Assembly (NCBI RefSeq): GCF_007970465.1
Contig: NZ_CP042429.1
Location: forward strand, 1,736,001 to 1,800,000
Origin: Corynebacterium nuruki S6-4
GTDB taxonomy: Bacteria; Actinomycetota; Actinomycetes; Mycobacteriales; Mycobacteriaceae
Direction of reading: 5' to 3'
DNA: 64,000 nucleotides
Below, piece after piece: positions 43,936-51,669 of this stretch (position 1 is its first letter; the number at the start of each line of letters is the position of its first letter). Position numbers and translations under genes: made by a program. Below the pieces are notes generated by a model, which was not told where the DNA came from, did no database searches, and saw only the letters and a list, made by a program, of their open reading frames with translations.

Positions 43936-44535
43936 ATGGAGAAACAACGTCGCCGGGCCGGGCGACCGGCCCGGACGTCGCTGGCGGAACTGGTGGAGGC
44001 CGCGACCGCACTGGGACTGAAGGACTTCACCCTCGGCGGTGTCGCCGCCCGGGCAGGAATCGCCGAAGCCACCGTGTACAACTACATCTCCGGCCGGGAC
44101 GACCTCTACCGGAAAGCGTGCGACCGGCTCACAGGGACGCTCTCCCTCGACTCGGACGCCACCACCTGGGCCGGCTTCATCGACGACGTCAGTGCCCGGG
44201 CCGTCGACCTCGCCGCCGCCCACCCGGGACTCGCCCCCTACCTCTTCTACGGCCCCTACGAGCCGGAGGCGGTGCGGATCTACACCGCCATGGTCGACCG
44301 GGTACGGGCACTGCGCCCCGGGACCACGCCGAACCAGGCCTACCTGCTGGCCTCCCGCCCGTTCCTCGGCAGCCTGTACTTCGCCGCGGCCCCGAAGTTC
44401 GCCCGCGCCGACGGCTGGCTGCGCCGGGCGATGATGCACGGCATGGAGCGCCGGCTCACCGCCGGGGACCTGCCGGACATCGATCCGGCGCTGGACGGCG
44501 ACTGGACCACGCTGCTGCGCCCGCCAGAGGACTGA
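43936..44535 (+). CDS. TetR-family transcriptional regulator
   Basis: 199 residues. N-terminal helix-turn-helix (SLAELVEAATALGLKDFTLGGVAARAGIAEATVYNYISGRDDLYRKA, about 16-62) and a helical ligand-binding C-terminal region. It lies directly after the crotonase gene and near the divergent promoter at 42904-43006 with two palindromes, so it is the obvious candidate regulator of both arms of this locus. The inference rests on position only. Confidence 0.9.
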   Translation: MEKQRRRAGRPARTSLAELVEAATALGLKDFTLGGVAARAGIAEATVYNYISGRDDLYRKACDRLTGTLSLDSDATTWAGFIDDVSARAVDLAAAHPGLAPYLFYGPYEPEAVRIYTAMVDRVRALRPGTTPNQAYLLASRPFLGSLYFAAAPKFARADGWLRRAMMHGMERRLTAGDLPDIDPALDGDWTTLLRPPED

Positions 44536-44564
44536 CGCAGCAGGCTGACACAGCGGACTGACGG

Positions 44565-45521
44565 TCAGCTGTCCGACGGGCCCTCCCACGTCACCGGGGA
44601 GTGCGACAGCAGTGCCGGGTCGGCCAGGGCGTCCGGCCCGATCGAGGACCCGATCCACGCCCGCGCCGCCGCGGCCTTCTCCCGGTAGGACGCCCCGGGC
44701 AGCTGCCGCAGTGTCACCGCCCCGTCGCGTTTCGCCAGCCGCTGCCCGGTCGGTCCGAGCACCAGCGGGACGTGCACGTACTCCACCTCCGGCAGGTCGA
44801 GCAGGTGTGCGAGGTACGCCTGCCGCGGGGCGGAGTCCAGCAGGTCGTCACCGCGGACGACCTGGTCCACCCCGGCCAGGGTGTCATCGACGACGACGGC
44901 GAGGTTGTAGGCGTAGCCGCTGTCCCCGTCCTGACCGGCCCCGCGTCCGCCGCGACGCAGCACCATGTCGTCGACCGGGCCGGTGAACCGCCCGTCGGTG
45001 GCGCGGTCGCTGAACCGCTCCCGCACCGTCCACTGCGCCACCCCGGCGCGCAGCCGCAGCGCCGGGACCCGCCCCTCGGCGGCGAGTTCCTCCCGCTTCC
45101 GTTCACGCTGATCCGCCGACAGGTTCCGGCAGGTGCCCGGATAGGTGCCGGGGACGGCGTGCGGGGCCTGCGGGGCGCGGGCGGCGTCCCGGATGTCGCG
45201 GCGGGAGCAGTAGCACTCGTAGACCAGCCCCTCGTCGGCGAGCCGTTCGAGGGCGACCGCGTACCGGTCGACGGTCTCCGACTGGCGGGCGACCACCCCG
45301 TCCCAGGTCACGCCGACGGCCTCGAGGTCCTCCAGCTGGCGGTCGGCGGAGAGCGCTGAGGACCGCTGGGCGTCGATGTCGTCGATGCGCAGCACGAAGC
45401 CGCGTCCGGTCGCCCGCGCCCACACCTGGGCGAGGACCGCGGTCCGCAGATTGCCGAGGTGGAGGTCCCCGCTGGGGCTGGGGGCGTAGCGGCCGTTACC
45501 GGGTCGGGAGGCAGGTATCAC
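44565..45521 (-). CDS. gluQ: Glutamyl-Q tRNA(Asp) synthetase
   Basis: 318 residues, a GluRS paralogue lacking the anticodon-binding domain; it attaches glutamate to queuosine-34 of tRNA-Asp. HIGH-like [15 protein letters not shown], zinc ligands CYC and YPGTC (near 113-138), and KMSKS-like LAKRDG are visible. GTG 45521 is preceded by TACCCT with a 6-nt gap (leaderless) and opens with the family N-terminus [21 protein letters not shown]. The tgt gene needed to make its substrate is 5 kb away at 50346. Confidence 0.93.
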   Translation of the reverse strand: MIPASRPGNGRYAPSPSGDLHLGNLRTAVLAQVWARATGRGFVLRIDDIDAQRSSALSADRQLEDLEAVGVTWDGVVARQSETVDRYAVALERLADEGLVYECYCSRRDIRDAARAPQAPHAVPGTYPGTCRNLSADQRERKREELAAEGRVPALRLRAGVAQWTVRERFSDRATDGRFTGPVDDMVLRRGGRGAGQDGDSGYAYNLAVVVDDTLAGVDQVVRGDDLLDSAPRQAYLAHLLDLPEVEYVHVPLVLGPTGQRLAKRDGAVTLRQLPGASYREKAAAARAWIGSSIGPDALADPALLSHSPVTWEGPSDS

Positions 45522-45527
45522 CCGTCC

Positions 45528-45533
45528 AGGGTA
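45528..45533 (-). promoter_or_regulatory. -10 box for gluQ, leaderless arrangement
   Basis: TACCCT on the minus strand, 6 nt before the GTG at 45521. Confidence 0.5.
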
Positions 45534-45625
45534 GCCCGGCGCCGTGACACCGACGGGGCCGCCGGCACCCGCGTAGCGTTGGAGCCGGACACACCAGCCG
45601 AATTCTCGCCCAGGGAGGCGCCGAC

Positions 45626-46306
45626 ATGGCACAGGACACCAACGAACCGCAGGACTTCGCCGGACTCTTCGACATGCTGCGTGGTCTGCGCGGCGACTTC
45701 GCCGCCGCACGTCGCCAGGCCGCCGGGGACGGCCGGCGGGACACCGGCAAGGGCGGGCACGATGTCCGCGCCGCGGTCCTCGGCCTGCTGGCCGAGAGCC
45801 CGAAGCACGGTGCCCAGCTCATCCGGGACATCGCCGACCGCAGCACCGACGGCTGGCAGCCCGCCGCCGCGGAGGTCTACCCGACCCTCCAGCTCCTCGT
45901 CGACGAGGGCCTGGCCACCGTCGCCGAGGACGACGGCCGCCGGACCTACACGCTCACCGAGGCCGGACGCGACGAAGCCACCGCCGACGACGACAGCACC
46001 GGGGACGACGGCGAGGGAACGTGCGGCCGGTTCGCTCCGTTGACCCAGTTCGCCCAGTTCGCCGGCGACCACGGTGACCTGCCGAAGGCCGGTCTCAAGC
46101 TCGGCCAGGCGGTGCGCCAGGTCGCCGTCGGCGGGGATGCGGCACAGACCGACCGGGTCGTCGCCCTGCTCGACGAGACCCGCCGGAAGGTCTACGCGAT
46201 CCTCGCCGAGGACAGCTCTGACAGCTCCGGCAGCACCGACGACGACAGTGACGGCAACGGCGGCGACAGCGACGGCACCGCAGTCGACCCGTCGACCCGC
46301 GGGTGA
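45626..46306 (+). CDS. PadR-family transcriptional regulator
   Basis: 226 residues. Central winged helix: [68 protein letters not shown] (about 47-115), a textbook PadR domain. The C-terminal part has another helical segment and an acidic Ser/Asp/Gly tail. ATG 45626 has GGGAGG 7-8 nt upstream. Its stop overlaps the start of the AarF-like kinase gene (GTGA), so the two are coupled. Confidence 0.9.
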   Translation: MAQDTNEPQDFAGLFDMLRGLRGDFAAARRQAAGDGRRDTGKGGHDVRAAVLGLLAESPKHGAQLIRDIADRSTDGWQPAAAEVYPTLQLLVDEGLATVAEDDGRRTYTLTEAGRDEATADDDSTGDDGEGTCGRFAPLTQFAQFAGDHGDLPKAGLKLGQAVRQVAVGGDAAQTDRVVALLDETRRKVYAILAEDSSDSSGSTDDDSDGNGGDSDGTAVDPSTRG

Positions 46307-48072
46307 CCGACCGCCCCACCGCGCGCTCCGGTCGGCTCCGGGCGCGTGCCCGCTACCGGCGCATCCTGGCCTTCGGGCTGCGCATGATGCTGCAGACCTG
46401 GTGGTTCGACCTCGTCCTGCCCCGGCTCGGCCTGCGCGCCTGGAGCCGCCGCGGCCAGACCGCCCGCCTGACCCGCTCGGCCGCCCGGTTCCGCCGGCTC
46501 GCCACCGACCTCGGCGGCCTGATGATCAAGGTCGGCCAGTTCATGTCCACCCGCATCGACATGCTGCCCACCGAGGTCACCGACCAGCTCGCCGCCCTGC
46601 AGGACGCCGTCCCCGCCGCCCCCTTCGACCGGGTGCGGGCCCAGGCCGAGGCCGACCTGGGCATGCCGCTGGACCGGGCATTCTCCTCCTTCAACGCCGA
46701 GCCGATCGCCGCGGCCTCCCTCGGGCAGGCCTACCGCGCCCGCCTCACCACGCGGGACGCCACCGCGGTCGGCTACACCGACGTCGTCGTCAAGGTGCAG
46801 CGTCCGGGTATCGCCGAGATCGTCGACGTCGACCTCGCCGCGCTGCGGAAGATCGCCGGCTGGCTGTCCCGGCTGTCCTTCGTCTCCGACCGCGCCGACG
46901 TGCCCGCCCTCATCGAGGAATTCGCCCGCACCAGCCACGAGGAGATCGACTACCTCCACGAGGCCGCCGAGGCGGAGCGGTTCAGCGGGGAGTTCGGGGC
47001 GGCGTCCGAGGCGGCGTCCGGACGCCGTGACGGGGCCGGCGTGCCCTGCCGTGCCCCGCAGGTCGTCTGGGAGCGCAGCACCCGGCGCGTGCTGACCCTG
47101 CAGGACGTCACCGCGGTGAAGATCAACGACGTCGCCGCACTGCGTGATCTGGGGATCGACCCGTCGGCGGTCGCCGGGGCGCTGGCGGAGAGCATGTTCA
47201 CGCAGCTGTTCGACAACGGCCACTTCCACGCCGACCCGCACCCGGGCAACATCTTCGTCACCCCGGGGCTGGAGCGCGGGGCGTTTTCGCTGACCTTCAT
47301 CGATTTCGGGATGACCGGCACCATCGACGACACACTGCGCCGCGGCCTGACCGATCTCGTCATCGCGGTCGGTACCCGGGACGGCAAGGGCATGGTCGAC
47401 GCGATGGCGGGGCTGGGCGTCCTGCTGCCGTCGGCGGACGCCACGGTGCTGGCCGAGGCGATGACCGAACTGTTCGACCGGTTCGGCGGGATGGCCGTCG
47501 CCGACCTGCAGCACGTCGACCCGGCGGAGTTCGAGGAGTTCGCCCACCGGTTCCGCGACGTCATCCGGACGATGCCCTTCCAGCTGCCGGAGAACTTCCT
47601 GCTGATCATGCGGGCGGTCTCGATGCTGTCGGGCCTGTGCTCCACCCTGGACCCGCAGTTCAACATCTGGGAGTCCGTCACACCCTTCGCCACCCGGCTG
47701 ATCCGGGACCGGGCCGGCGACTCGGCGACGCAGGTCGCCCGGCGGGCGGTGAGCTCGGTGGCGGCGACCGCGAAGACCGTGGTCGCCCTGCCCGGACGCC
47801 TCGACCACGTCATCACCGTCGTCGAGGACGGCGACCTGTCGGTCAACACCCCGCAGGTCGAGCACCAGCTCAAGCGGCTGGAACGGGCGGCGGTGCGGGT
47901 CGTCGCCGCGATCGTGTTCGTCGGGCTGGTGGTCGGCGGTGCGGTGCTGCGCGGATCGGCCGGGGCCGGGGACTCGTGGAGCACCGCGGCGAACGTGGTG
48001 GGCATCGTGATGATGGGGTGCTCCGCACTGCCGCTGCTCTACGCGGTGTTCGGTGGGCGCCGCGTCCGGTGA
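46303..48072 (+). CDS. AarF/UbiB (ABC1) family atypical kinase
   Basis: 589 residues. UbiB-family motifs: KxGQ (KVGQ, 76-79), the alanine-rich nucleotide loop AAASLGQ, VVVKVQRPG with the lysine, HADPHPGNIF catalytic loop and IDFGMTG. Two C-terminal membrane helices (VVAAIVFVGLVVGGAVL and VVGIVMMGCSALPLLYAVF). Members support isoprenoid quinone or lipid homeostasis; corynebacteria use menaquinone, so the target is not ubiquinone. Start GTG 46303 overlaps the PadR gene by 4 nt. Confidence 0.93.
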   Translation: MTDRPTARSGRLRARARYRRILAFGLRMMLQTWWFDLVLPRLGLRAWSRRGQTARLTRSAARFRRLATDLGGLMIKVGQFMSTRIDMLPTEVTDQLAALQDAVPAAPFDRVRAQAEADLGMPLDRAFSSFNAEPIAAASLGQAYRARLTTRDATAVGYTDVVVKVQRPGIAEIVDVDLAALRKIAGWLSRLSFVSDRADVPALIEEFARTSHEEIDYLHEAAEAERFSGEFGAASEAASGRRDGAGVPCRAPQVVWERSTRRVLTLQDVTAVKINDVAALRDLGIDPSAVAGALAESMFTQLFDNGHFHADPHPGNIFVTPGLERGAFSLTFIDFGMTGTIDDTLRRGLTDLVIAVGTRDGKGMVDAMAGLGVLLPSADATVLAEAMTELFDRFGGMAVADLQHVDPAEFEEFAHRFRDVIRTMPFQLPENFLLIMRAVSMLSGLCSTLDPQFNIWESVTPFATRLIRDRAGDSATQVARRAVSSVAATAKTVVALPGRLDHVITVVEDGDLSVNTPQVEHQLKRLERAAVRVVAAIVFVGLVVGGAVLRGSAGAGDSWSTAANVVGIVMMGCSALPLLYAVFGGRRVR

Positions 48073-48151
48073 CCTCCGGGCGACGGCACCCGGGTGCGCG
48101 TCGAGGGGGTGGTCTCGCACACCGGGACCAACCTGTGGTCGCGCACCCGGA

Positions 48152-48589
48152 TCAGTCCACGGTGACCGCGTCCCCGACACGGATGACGTCGCCGGTGCCC
48201 GCAGTGTCCGCGACCGCTCCAGTGCCGGGCGCCGCCAGACCGGTCACGTCGTCGGAGGCCATGGGCAGCAGGAGGACGCCGAGTGTCGGCTCCACCTGGC
48301 CCACCTCCGTCGTCAGGACCTTCAGCAGGTTCGCGTCGCGCACGCCGGTGTCCGGGTTCGCGGTGACCGCCATGCAGCGCACGATGGTCTTCTGCGCGGT
48401 GAGCCGGACATCCCCCACCGTCAGGTCCGCCCCGTGGGTGGCCCAGTCCGTCTCCGACCACGCAGCCGCCCCGTCAATGATGACATTGGAGCGGACCCGG
48501 CGGTCGTCCGGCTGGACAGTCAACTCCTCGCACGGCTGCGGCGTGAACCCCTTGACCGGGTAACGGTAGAGGGAGGTGACCCGGGGCAC
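48152..48589 (-). CDS. MOSC-domain protein, apparently missing its middle
   Basis: 145 residues. The first 30 (MPRVTSLYRYPVKGFTPQPCEEL) match the MOSC N-terminal beta-barrel; residues from about 35 (NVIIDGAAAWSETDW, VRCMAVTANPDTGVRDANLLKVL) match the C-terminal half of the MOSC domain including its conserved cysteine. Family proteins are usually 250 residues or more; the region between DDRRV and RSNVIIDG appears deleted in frame. MOSC proteins handle sulphur/molybdenum cofactor chemistry. It lies 5 nt after the reductase gene and probably shares its mRNA. It may be a non-functional remnant. Confidence 0.65.
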   Translation of the reverse strand: MPRVTSLYRYPVKGFTPQPCEELTVQPDDRRVRSNVIIDGAAAWSETDWATHGADLTVGDVRLTAQKTIVRCMAVTANPDTGVRDANLLKVLTTEVGQVEPTLGVLLLPMASDDVTGLAAPGTGAVADTAGTGDVIRVGDAVTVD

Positions 48590-48594
48590 GGCGG

Positions 48595-49605
48595 TCAGGC
48601 GACCTTGACCAGCAGCTTGCCGAAGTTTTTCCCCGCCAGCAGACCGATGAACGCCGCCGGGGCGTTCTCCAGCCCCTCGGTGACGTCCTCCCGGTAGGTG
48701 ATGGAACCGTCGGCGACCTTCGGGCCGATCTCGGCGAGGAACTCGTCGTAGTGCTCGGCGAACTCGGTCTGGATGAACCCGCGGATGAGCACACTCTTGT
48801 TGAGGACCGTGGTCATCGTCGCCGGCAGCCGGTCATGGTCACCGAACCCGCCGGTGTTGTACTGGGCGACCAGACCGCACACCGGCACCCGGGAGTACAG
48901 GTTCAGCCGCGGGCGCACCGCGTCCCAGACCGCACCGCCGACGTTCTCCCAGTACACGTCCACCCCGTCGGGGCAGGCGGCCTTGAGGTTGCGGTAGAAG
49001 TCCGGGTCGCGGTGGTCGACGGCCGCGTCGAACCCGAGGCCGTCGCTCACCCAGCCGCACTTCTTCTCCCCGCCGGCGATACCGACCGCGCGGGCGCCGG
49101 CGAGTTGCGCCAGCTGGCCGACCATCGACCCGACCGGGCCGGACGCCGCGGCGACCGCCACGGTCTCCTCCTGCTGCGGCTTCCCGATGAACTTCATGCC
49201 GGCCCAGGCTGTGAACCCGGGCATGCCGAGCACGCCGAGTGCGGTGCTCTCCGGGGCACCGTAGGTCTGCACCTTGCGGACCCGGTCACCGTCGACGACG
49301 GCGGCGTCCACCCAGCCGGTGCGCCACAGCACCAGGTCGCCCGGCGCGAAGTCCGGGTGCTTCGAGGCGACGACCTCGCTGACGGTCTCGCCCTCCATCA
49401 CCCCGTCGACGGGGACGGGCTCGGCGTAGGACTTCGCGTCGCTCATCCGGCCGCGCATGTAGGGGTCGAGGGAGAGGTAGTGGACCTTGACCTCGAGCTG
49501 GCCGTCGGCGAGCTCGGGGAGGTCGACGGTCTCGAGGCGGAAGTGCTCGGGTCCGGGGGTCGCCTCGGGGCGGGACGCGAGGACGATCTGGCGTGCGGTG
49601 GTCAT
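48595..49605 (-). CDS. Zinc-free MDR-family NADP-dependent oxidoreductase
   Basis: 336 residues, medium-chain reductase of the leukotriene B4/curcumin-type reductase group. Landmarks: SLDPYMRGRM, GMPGFTAWAGM, the NADP Rossmann loop AAASGPVGSMVGQLA, and ENVGGAVWDAV. No structural or catalytic zinc ligands. It probably reduces the double bond of an unsaturated ketone or aldehyde. ATG 49605 has AGGAG 5-6 nt upstream; the shorter frame reading was preferred to the extension to 49662. Confidence 0.92.
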   Translation of the reverse strand: MTTARQIVLASRPEATPGPEHFRLETVDLPELADGQLEVKVHYLSLDPYMRGRMSDAKSYAEPVPVDGVMEGETVSEVVASKHPDFAPGDLVLWRTGWVDAAVVDGDRVRKVQTYGAPESTALGVLGMPGFTAWAGMKFIGKPQQEETVAVAAASGPVGSMVGQLAQLAGARAVGIAGGEKKCGWVSDGLGFDAAVDHRDPDFYRNLKAACPDGVDVYWENVGGAVWDAVRPRLNLYSRVPVCGLVAQYNTGGFGDHDRLPATMTTVLNKSVLIRGFIQTEFAEHYDEFLAEIGPKVADGSITYREDVTEGLENAPAAFIGLLAGKNFGKLLVKVA

Positions 49606-49751
49606 GGGGCTCCTTCGGGTGAGGTCCGGGGAATACGTGCTTCTCCCCGAGGGTAACGGCACCCGACGGTCCGGGTCGGCGTTCCGGGGTAGTCCGTCGG
49701 GCGGCAGTCCTCGTGGATGCGTCGCCGTAAAGGTTCCGGGGGATCCTGGAA

Positions 49752-49820
49752 TGTCGGCATCATGGGATCCCAGGTCAGTTCCGCCTCCGGAAAGTGGCCT
49801 CCGGTCCCATGATGCCGACA
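49752..49820. repeat. Palindromic intergenic repeat, family C copy 1
   Basis: 69 nt. Ends TGTCGGCATCATGGGA and TCCCATGATGCCGACA are perfect 16-nt reverse complements; the interior (CAGGTCAGTTCCGCC..CCGGAAAGTGGCC) pairs partly. A second copy in the same orientation at 50169-50237 brackets the small gene at 49837-50133. Confidence 0.9.
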
Positions 49821-49836
49821 GCCCGACGAGAAGGGG

Positions 49837-50133
49837 TTACAGACCAGCGTGCCCGGACCACATTCTCCCGGCCTCGTCCGCCGCCCGGCTGATGAGCGTC
49901 GTCAGTTTCGGCGACTCCGGCACCCGGAACGACGTGTAGCCGCCCCGACCACCCGCCACCGGGCGTCCGTACGCCTTCGCGGCGAGGGAACCGTCCGGGA
50001 GGAGCCGGATGTTCAGCGTCTGCAGGCGGTACTCGACGTCCCGCCGGGTATCCGTCCACTGGAGCTCCTCGGGGACGGCGACATTGATGGCCAGGGCACT
50101 GACCTCAGGGGGAGTTCCGGATCCGTTCGGCAT
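49837..50133 (-). CDS. Hypothetical 98-residue protein between two repeats
   Basis: 98 residues, soluble, no signal peptide. The sequence (VAVPEELQWTDTRRDVEYRL, NIRLLPDGSLAAKAYGRPVAGGRGGYTSFRVPESPKL) suggests a small alpha/beta fold but I do not recognise it. ATG 50133 is 7 nt after TACCCT on the same strand (50141-50146), so likely leaderless. Bracketed by two 69-nt family C palindromes 16 and 35 nt away. Codon pattern looks genomic rather than foreign. Function unknown. Confidence 0.6.
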   Translation of the reverse strand: MPNGSGTPPEVSALAINVAVPEELQWTDTRRDVEYRLQTLNIRLLPDGSLAAKAYGRPVAGGRGGYTSFRVPESPKLTTLISRAADEAGRMWSGHAGL

Positions 50134-50140
50134 ACGTGCC

Positions 50141-50146
50141 AGGGTA
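50141..50146 (-). promoter_or_regulatory. -10 box for orphan gene, leaderless arrangement
   Basis: TACCCT on the minus strand, 7 nt before the ATG at 50133. Confidence 0.45.
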
Positions 50147-50168
50147 ACGACGCCTGCCACTCCGGGGC

Positions 50169-50237
50169 TGTCAGCGTCTTGGGATCCCAGGCCAGTTCCG
50201 CCTCCGGAAAGTGGCCTCCGGTCCCATGATGCCGACA
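50169..50237. repeat. Palindromic intergenic repeat, family C copy 2
   Basis: 69 nt, same orientation as 49752-49820. Left end TGTCAGCGTCTTGGGA has drifted; the internal block and the right end TCCCATGATGCCGACA are identical to copy 1 apart from one or two bases. Confidence 0.9.
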
Positions 50238-50269
50238 ACGGTGGACAGGGAGAACCGGGTTGACCGTCC

Positions 50270-50337
50270 CAGGGTGGTTCAGGGGGTCACCGACCACCCT
50301 GACACGGTCAGGTCAGGCCACGGACGCCGGATAGACT
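50270..50337 (+). promoter_or_regulatory. Promoter region of tgt
   Basis: -10 candidate TAGACT (50332-50337) ends 8 nt before the ATG at 50346, leaderless arrangement. Upstream, CAGGGTGGT (50270-50278) and ACCACCCTG (50293-50301) form a 9-bp inverted repeat that may be an operator or a terminator remnant. Confidence 0.5.
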
Positions 50338-50345
50338 GGTCGACC

Positions 50346-51644
50346 ATGACTGACAACGCGCCCGGGACGGCGTCCGACACCACCTTCGACCCCGGCACCC
50401 GGATCGGGGAGGTCGACGGCCACCCGGTCCACGGCCGCACCGGGGTGATCCACACCCCGCACGGCGACATCCACACCCCCGCCTTCATCCCCGTCGCCAC
50501 GAAGGCCACGGTGAAGACCCTCACCCCCGAGCAGGTCCGCTCCACCGGCGCCGAGGCGATCCTCTCGAACGCCTACCACCTCTACCTGCAGCCCGGCGAG
50601 GACATCGTCGACGAGGCCGGGGGACTCGCCGAGTTCGAGAACTGGCACGGCCCGACCTACACCGACTCGGGCGGATTCCAGGTGATGAGCCTGGGATCGG
50701 GGTTCCGGAAGGTCCTGGCGATGGACCTGACGAACCTCACCGAGGCCGACGTCCGGGCGGCGAAGAAGGAACGCAAGGCCCTCGTCGACGAGGACGGGGT
50801 GGACTTCAAGTCCGTCATCGACGGCTCGGCGCACCGGTTCACCCCGGAGAAGTCGATGCAGATCCAGCACCGGCTCGGGGCGGACATCATGTTCGCCTTC
50901 GACGAGCTGACCACACTCGTGGACCCCCGCGACTACCAGCGGGAATCCGTCGCCAGGACGCACCGGTGGGCGTCCCGCTGCCTGGCCGAGCACGACCGGC
51001 TGACCCGGGAGCGCAGCCACCGTCCGCTGCAGTCACTGTGGGGCGTGGTGCAGGGGGCGCAGTACGAGGACCTGCGCCGTCAGGCCGCCCGCGGGCTGGT
51101 GGAGCTGTCCCGTCAGGCGGAGGCCGAGGGACGCCGCGGCTTCGGCGGTTACGGCATCGGCGGTGCCCTGGAGAAGGAGAACCTCGGCACGATCGCCGGC
51201 TGGGTGTGCGATGAGCTGCCGGCGGACAGGCCCCGCCACATGCTGGGGATCTCCGAGCCGGACGACCTGTTCACCTGCATCGCCGCGGGGGCGGACACCT
51301 TCGACTGTGTCGCCCCGACCCGGCTGGCGCGCCGCGGTGGGGTGTACACGCTGGACGGCCGGCTGAACCTCATGGCGGCCCGGCACAAGCGGGACTTCAT
51401 CCCGATCGACTCGGAGACCGGCGGCTACGTCAACGCGCACTACACCCGCGCCTACATCCACCACCTGCTCAAGGCGAAGGAGTACCTCGCCGGGACGCTG
51501 TGCACGCTGCACAACATCAACTTCATGATGACGCTGACGCGCAACATCAGGACCGCCATCGAGGAGGGCCGTTTCGAGGAGTACCGCGACGAGTTCCTCG
51601 GCCGCTACTACGCGAACAAGGCCCCGGAGCTGCGCGGGCGGTAG
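50346..51644 (+). CDS. tgt: tRNA-guanine transglycosylase, zinc cysteines absent
   Basis: 432 residues, TIM-barrel enzyme exchanging guanine-34 for a queuine precursor in GUN-anticodon tRNAs. Active-site words are kept: TDSGGFQ (Asp107), WGVVQGAQYEDLR, nucleophile Asp320 in TFDCVAPTR, GGYGIGG, HNINF (His389). The usual zinc site CxCxxC after P-I-D is replaced by D-S-E-T-G-G-Y-V-N-A-H (355-365), with no cysteine. There is also an insertion of about 25 residues near 120-150. Start ATG 50346 sits 8 nt after TAGACT. Linked in function to gluQ. Confidence 0.92.
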   Translation: MTDNAPGTASDTTFDPGTRIGEVDGHPVHGRTGVIHTPHGDIHTPAFIPVATKATVKTLTPEQVRSTGAEAILSNAYHLYLQPGEDIVDEAGGLAEFENWHGPTYTDSGGFQVMSLGSGFRKVLAMDLTNLTEADVRAAKKERKALVDEDGVDFKSVIDGSAHRFTPEKSMQIQHRLGADIMFAFDELTTLVDPRDYQRESVARTHRWASRCLAEHDRLTRERSHRPLQSLWGVVQGAQYEDLRRQAARGLVELSRQAEAEGRRGFGGYGIGGALEKENLGTIAGWVCDELPADRPRHMLGISEPDDLFTCIAAGADTFDCVAPTRLARRGGVYTLDGRLNLMAARHKRDFIPIDSETGGYVNAHYTRAYIHHLLKAKEYLAGTLCTLHNINFMMTLTRNIRTAIEEGRFEEYRDEFLGRYYANKAPELRGR

Positions 51645-51669
51645 ATCCTGTCCGGCGTTCCCGCGCCCG

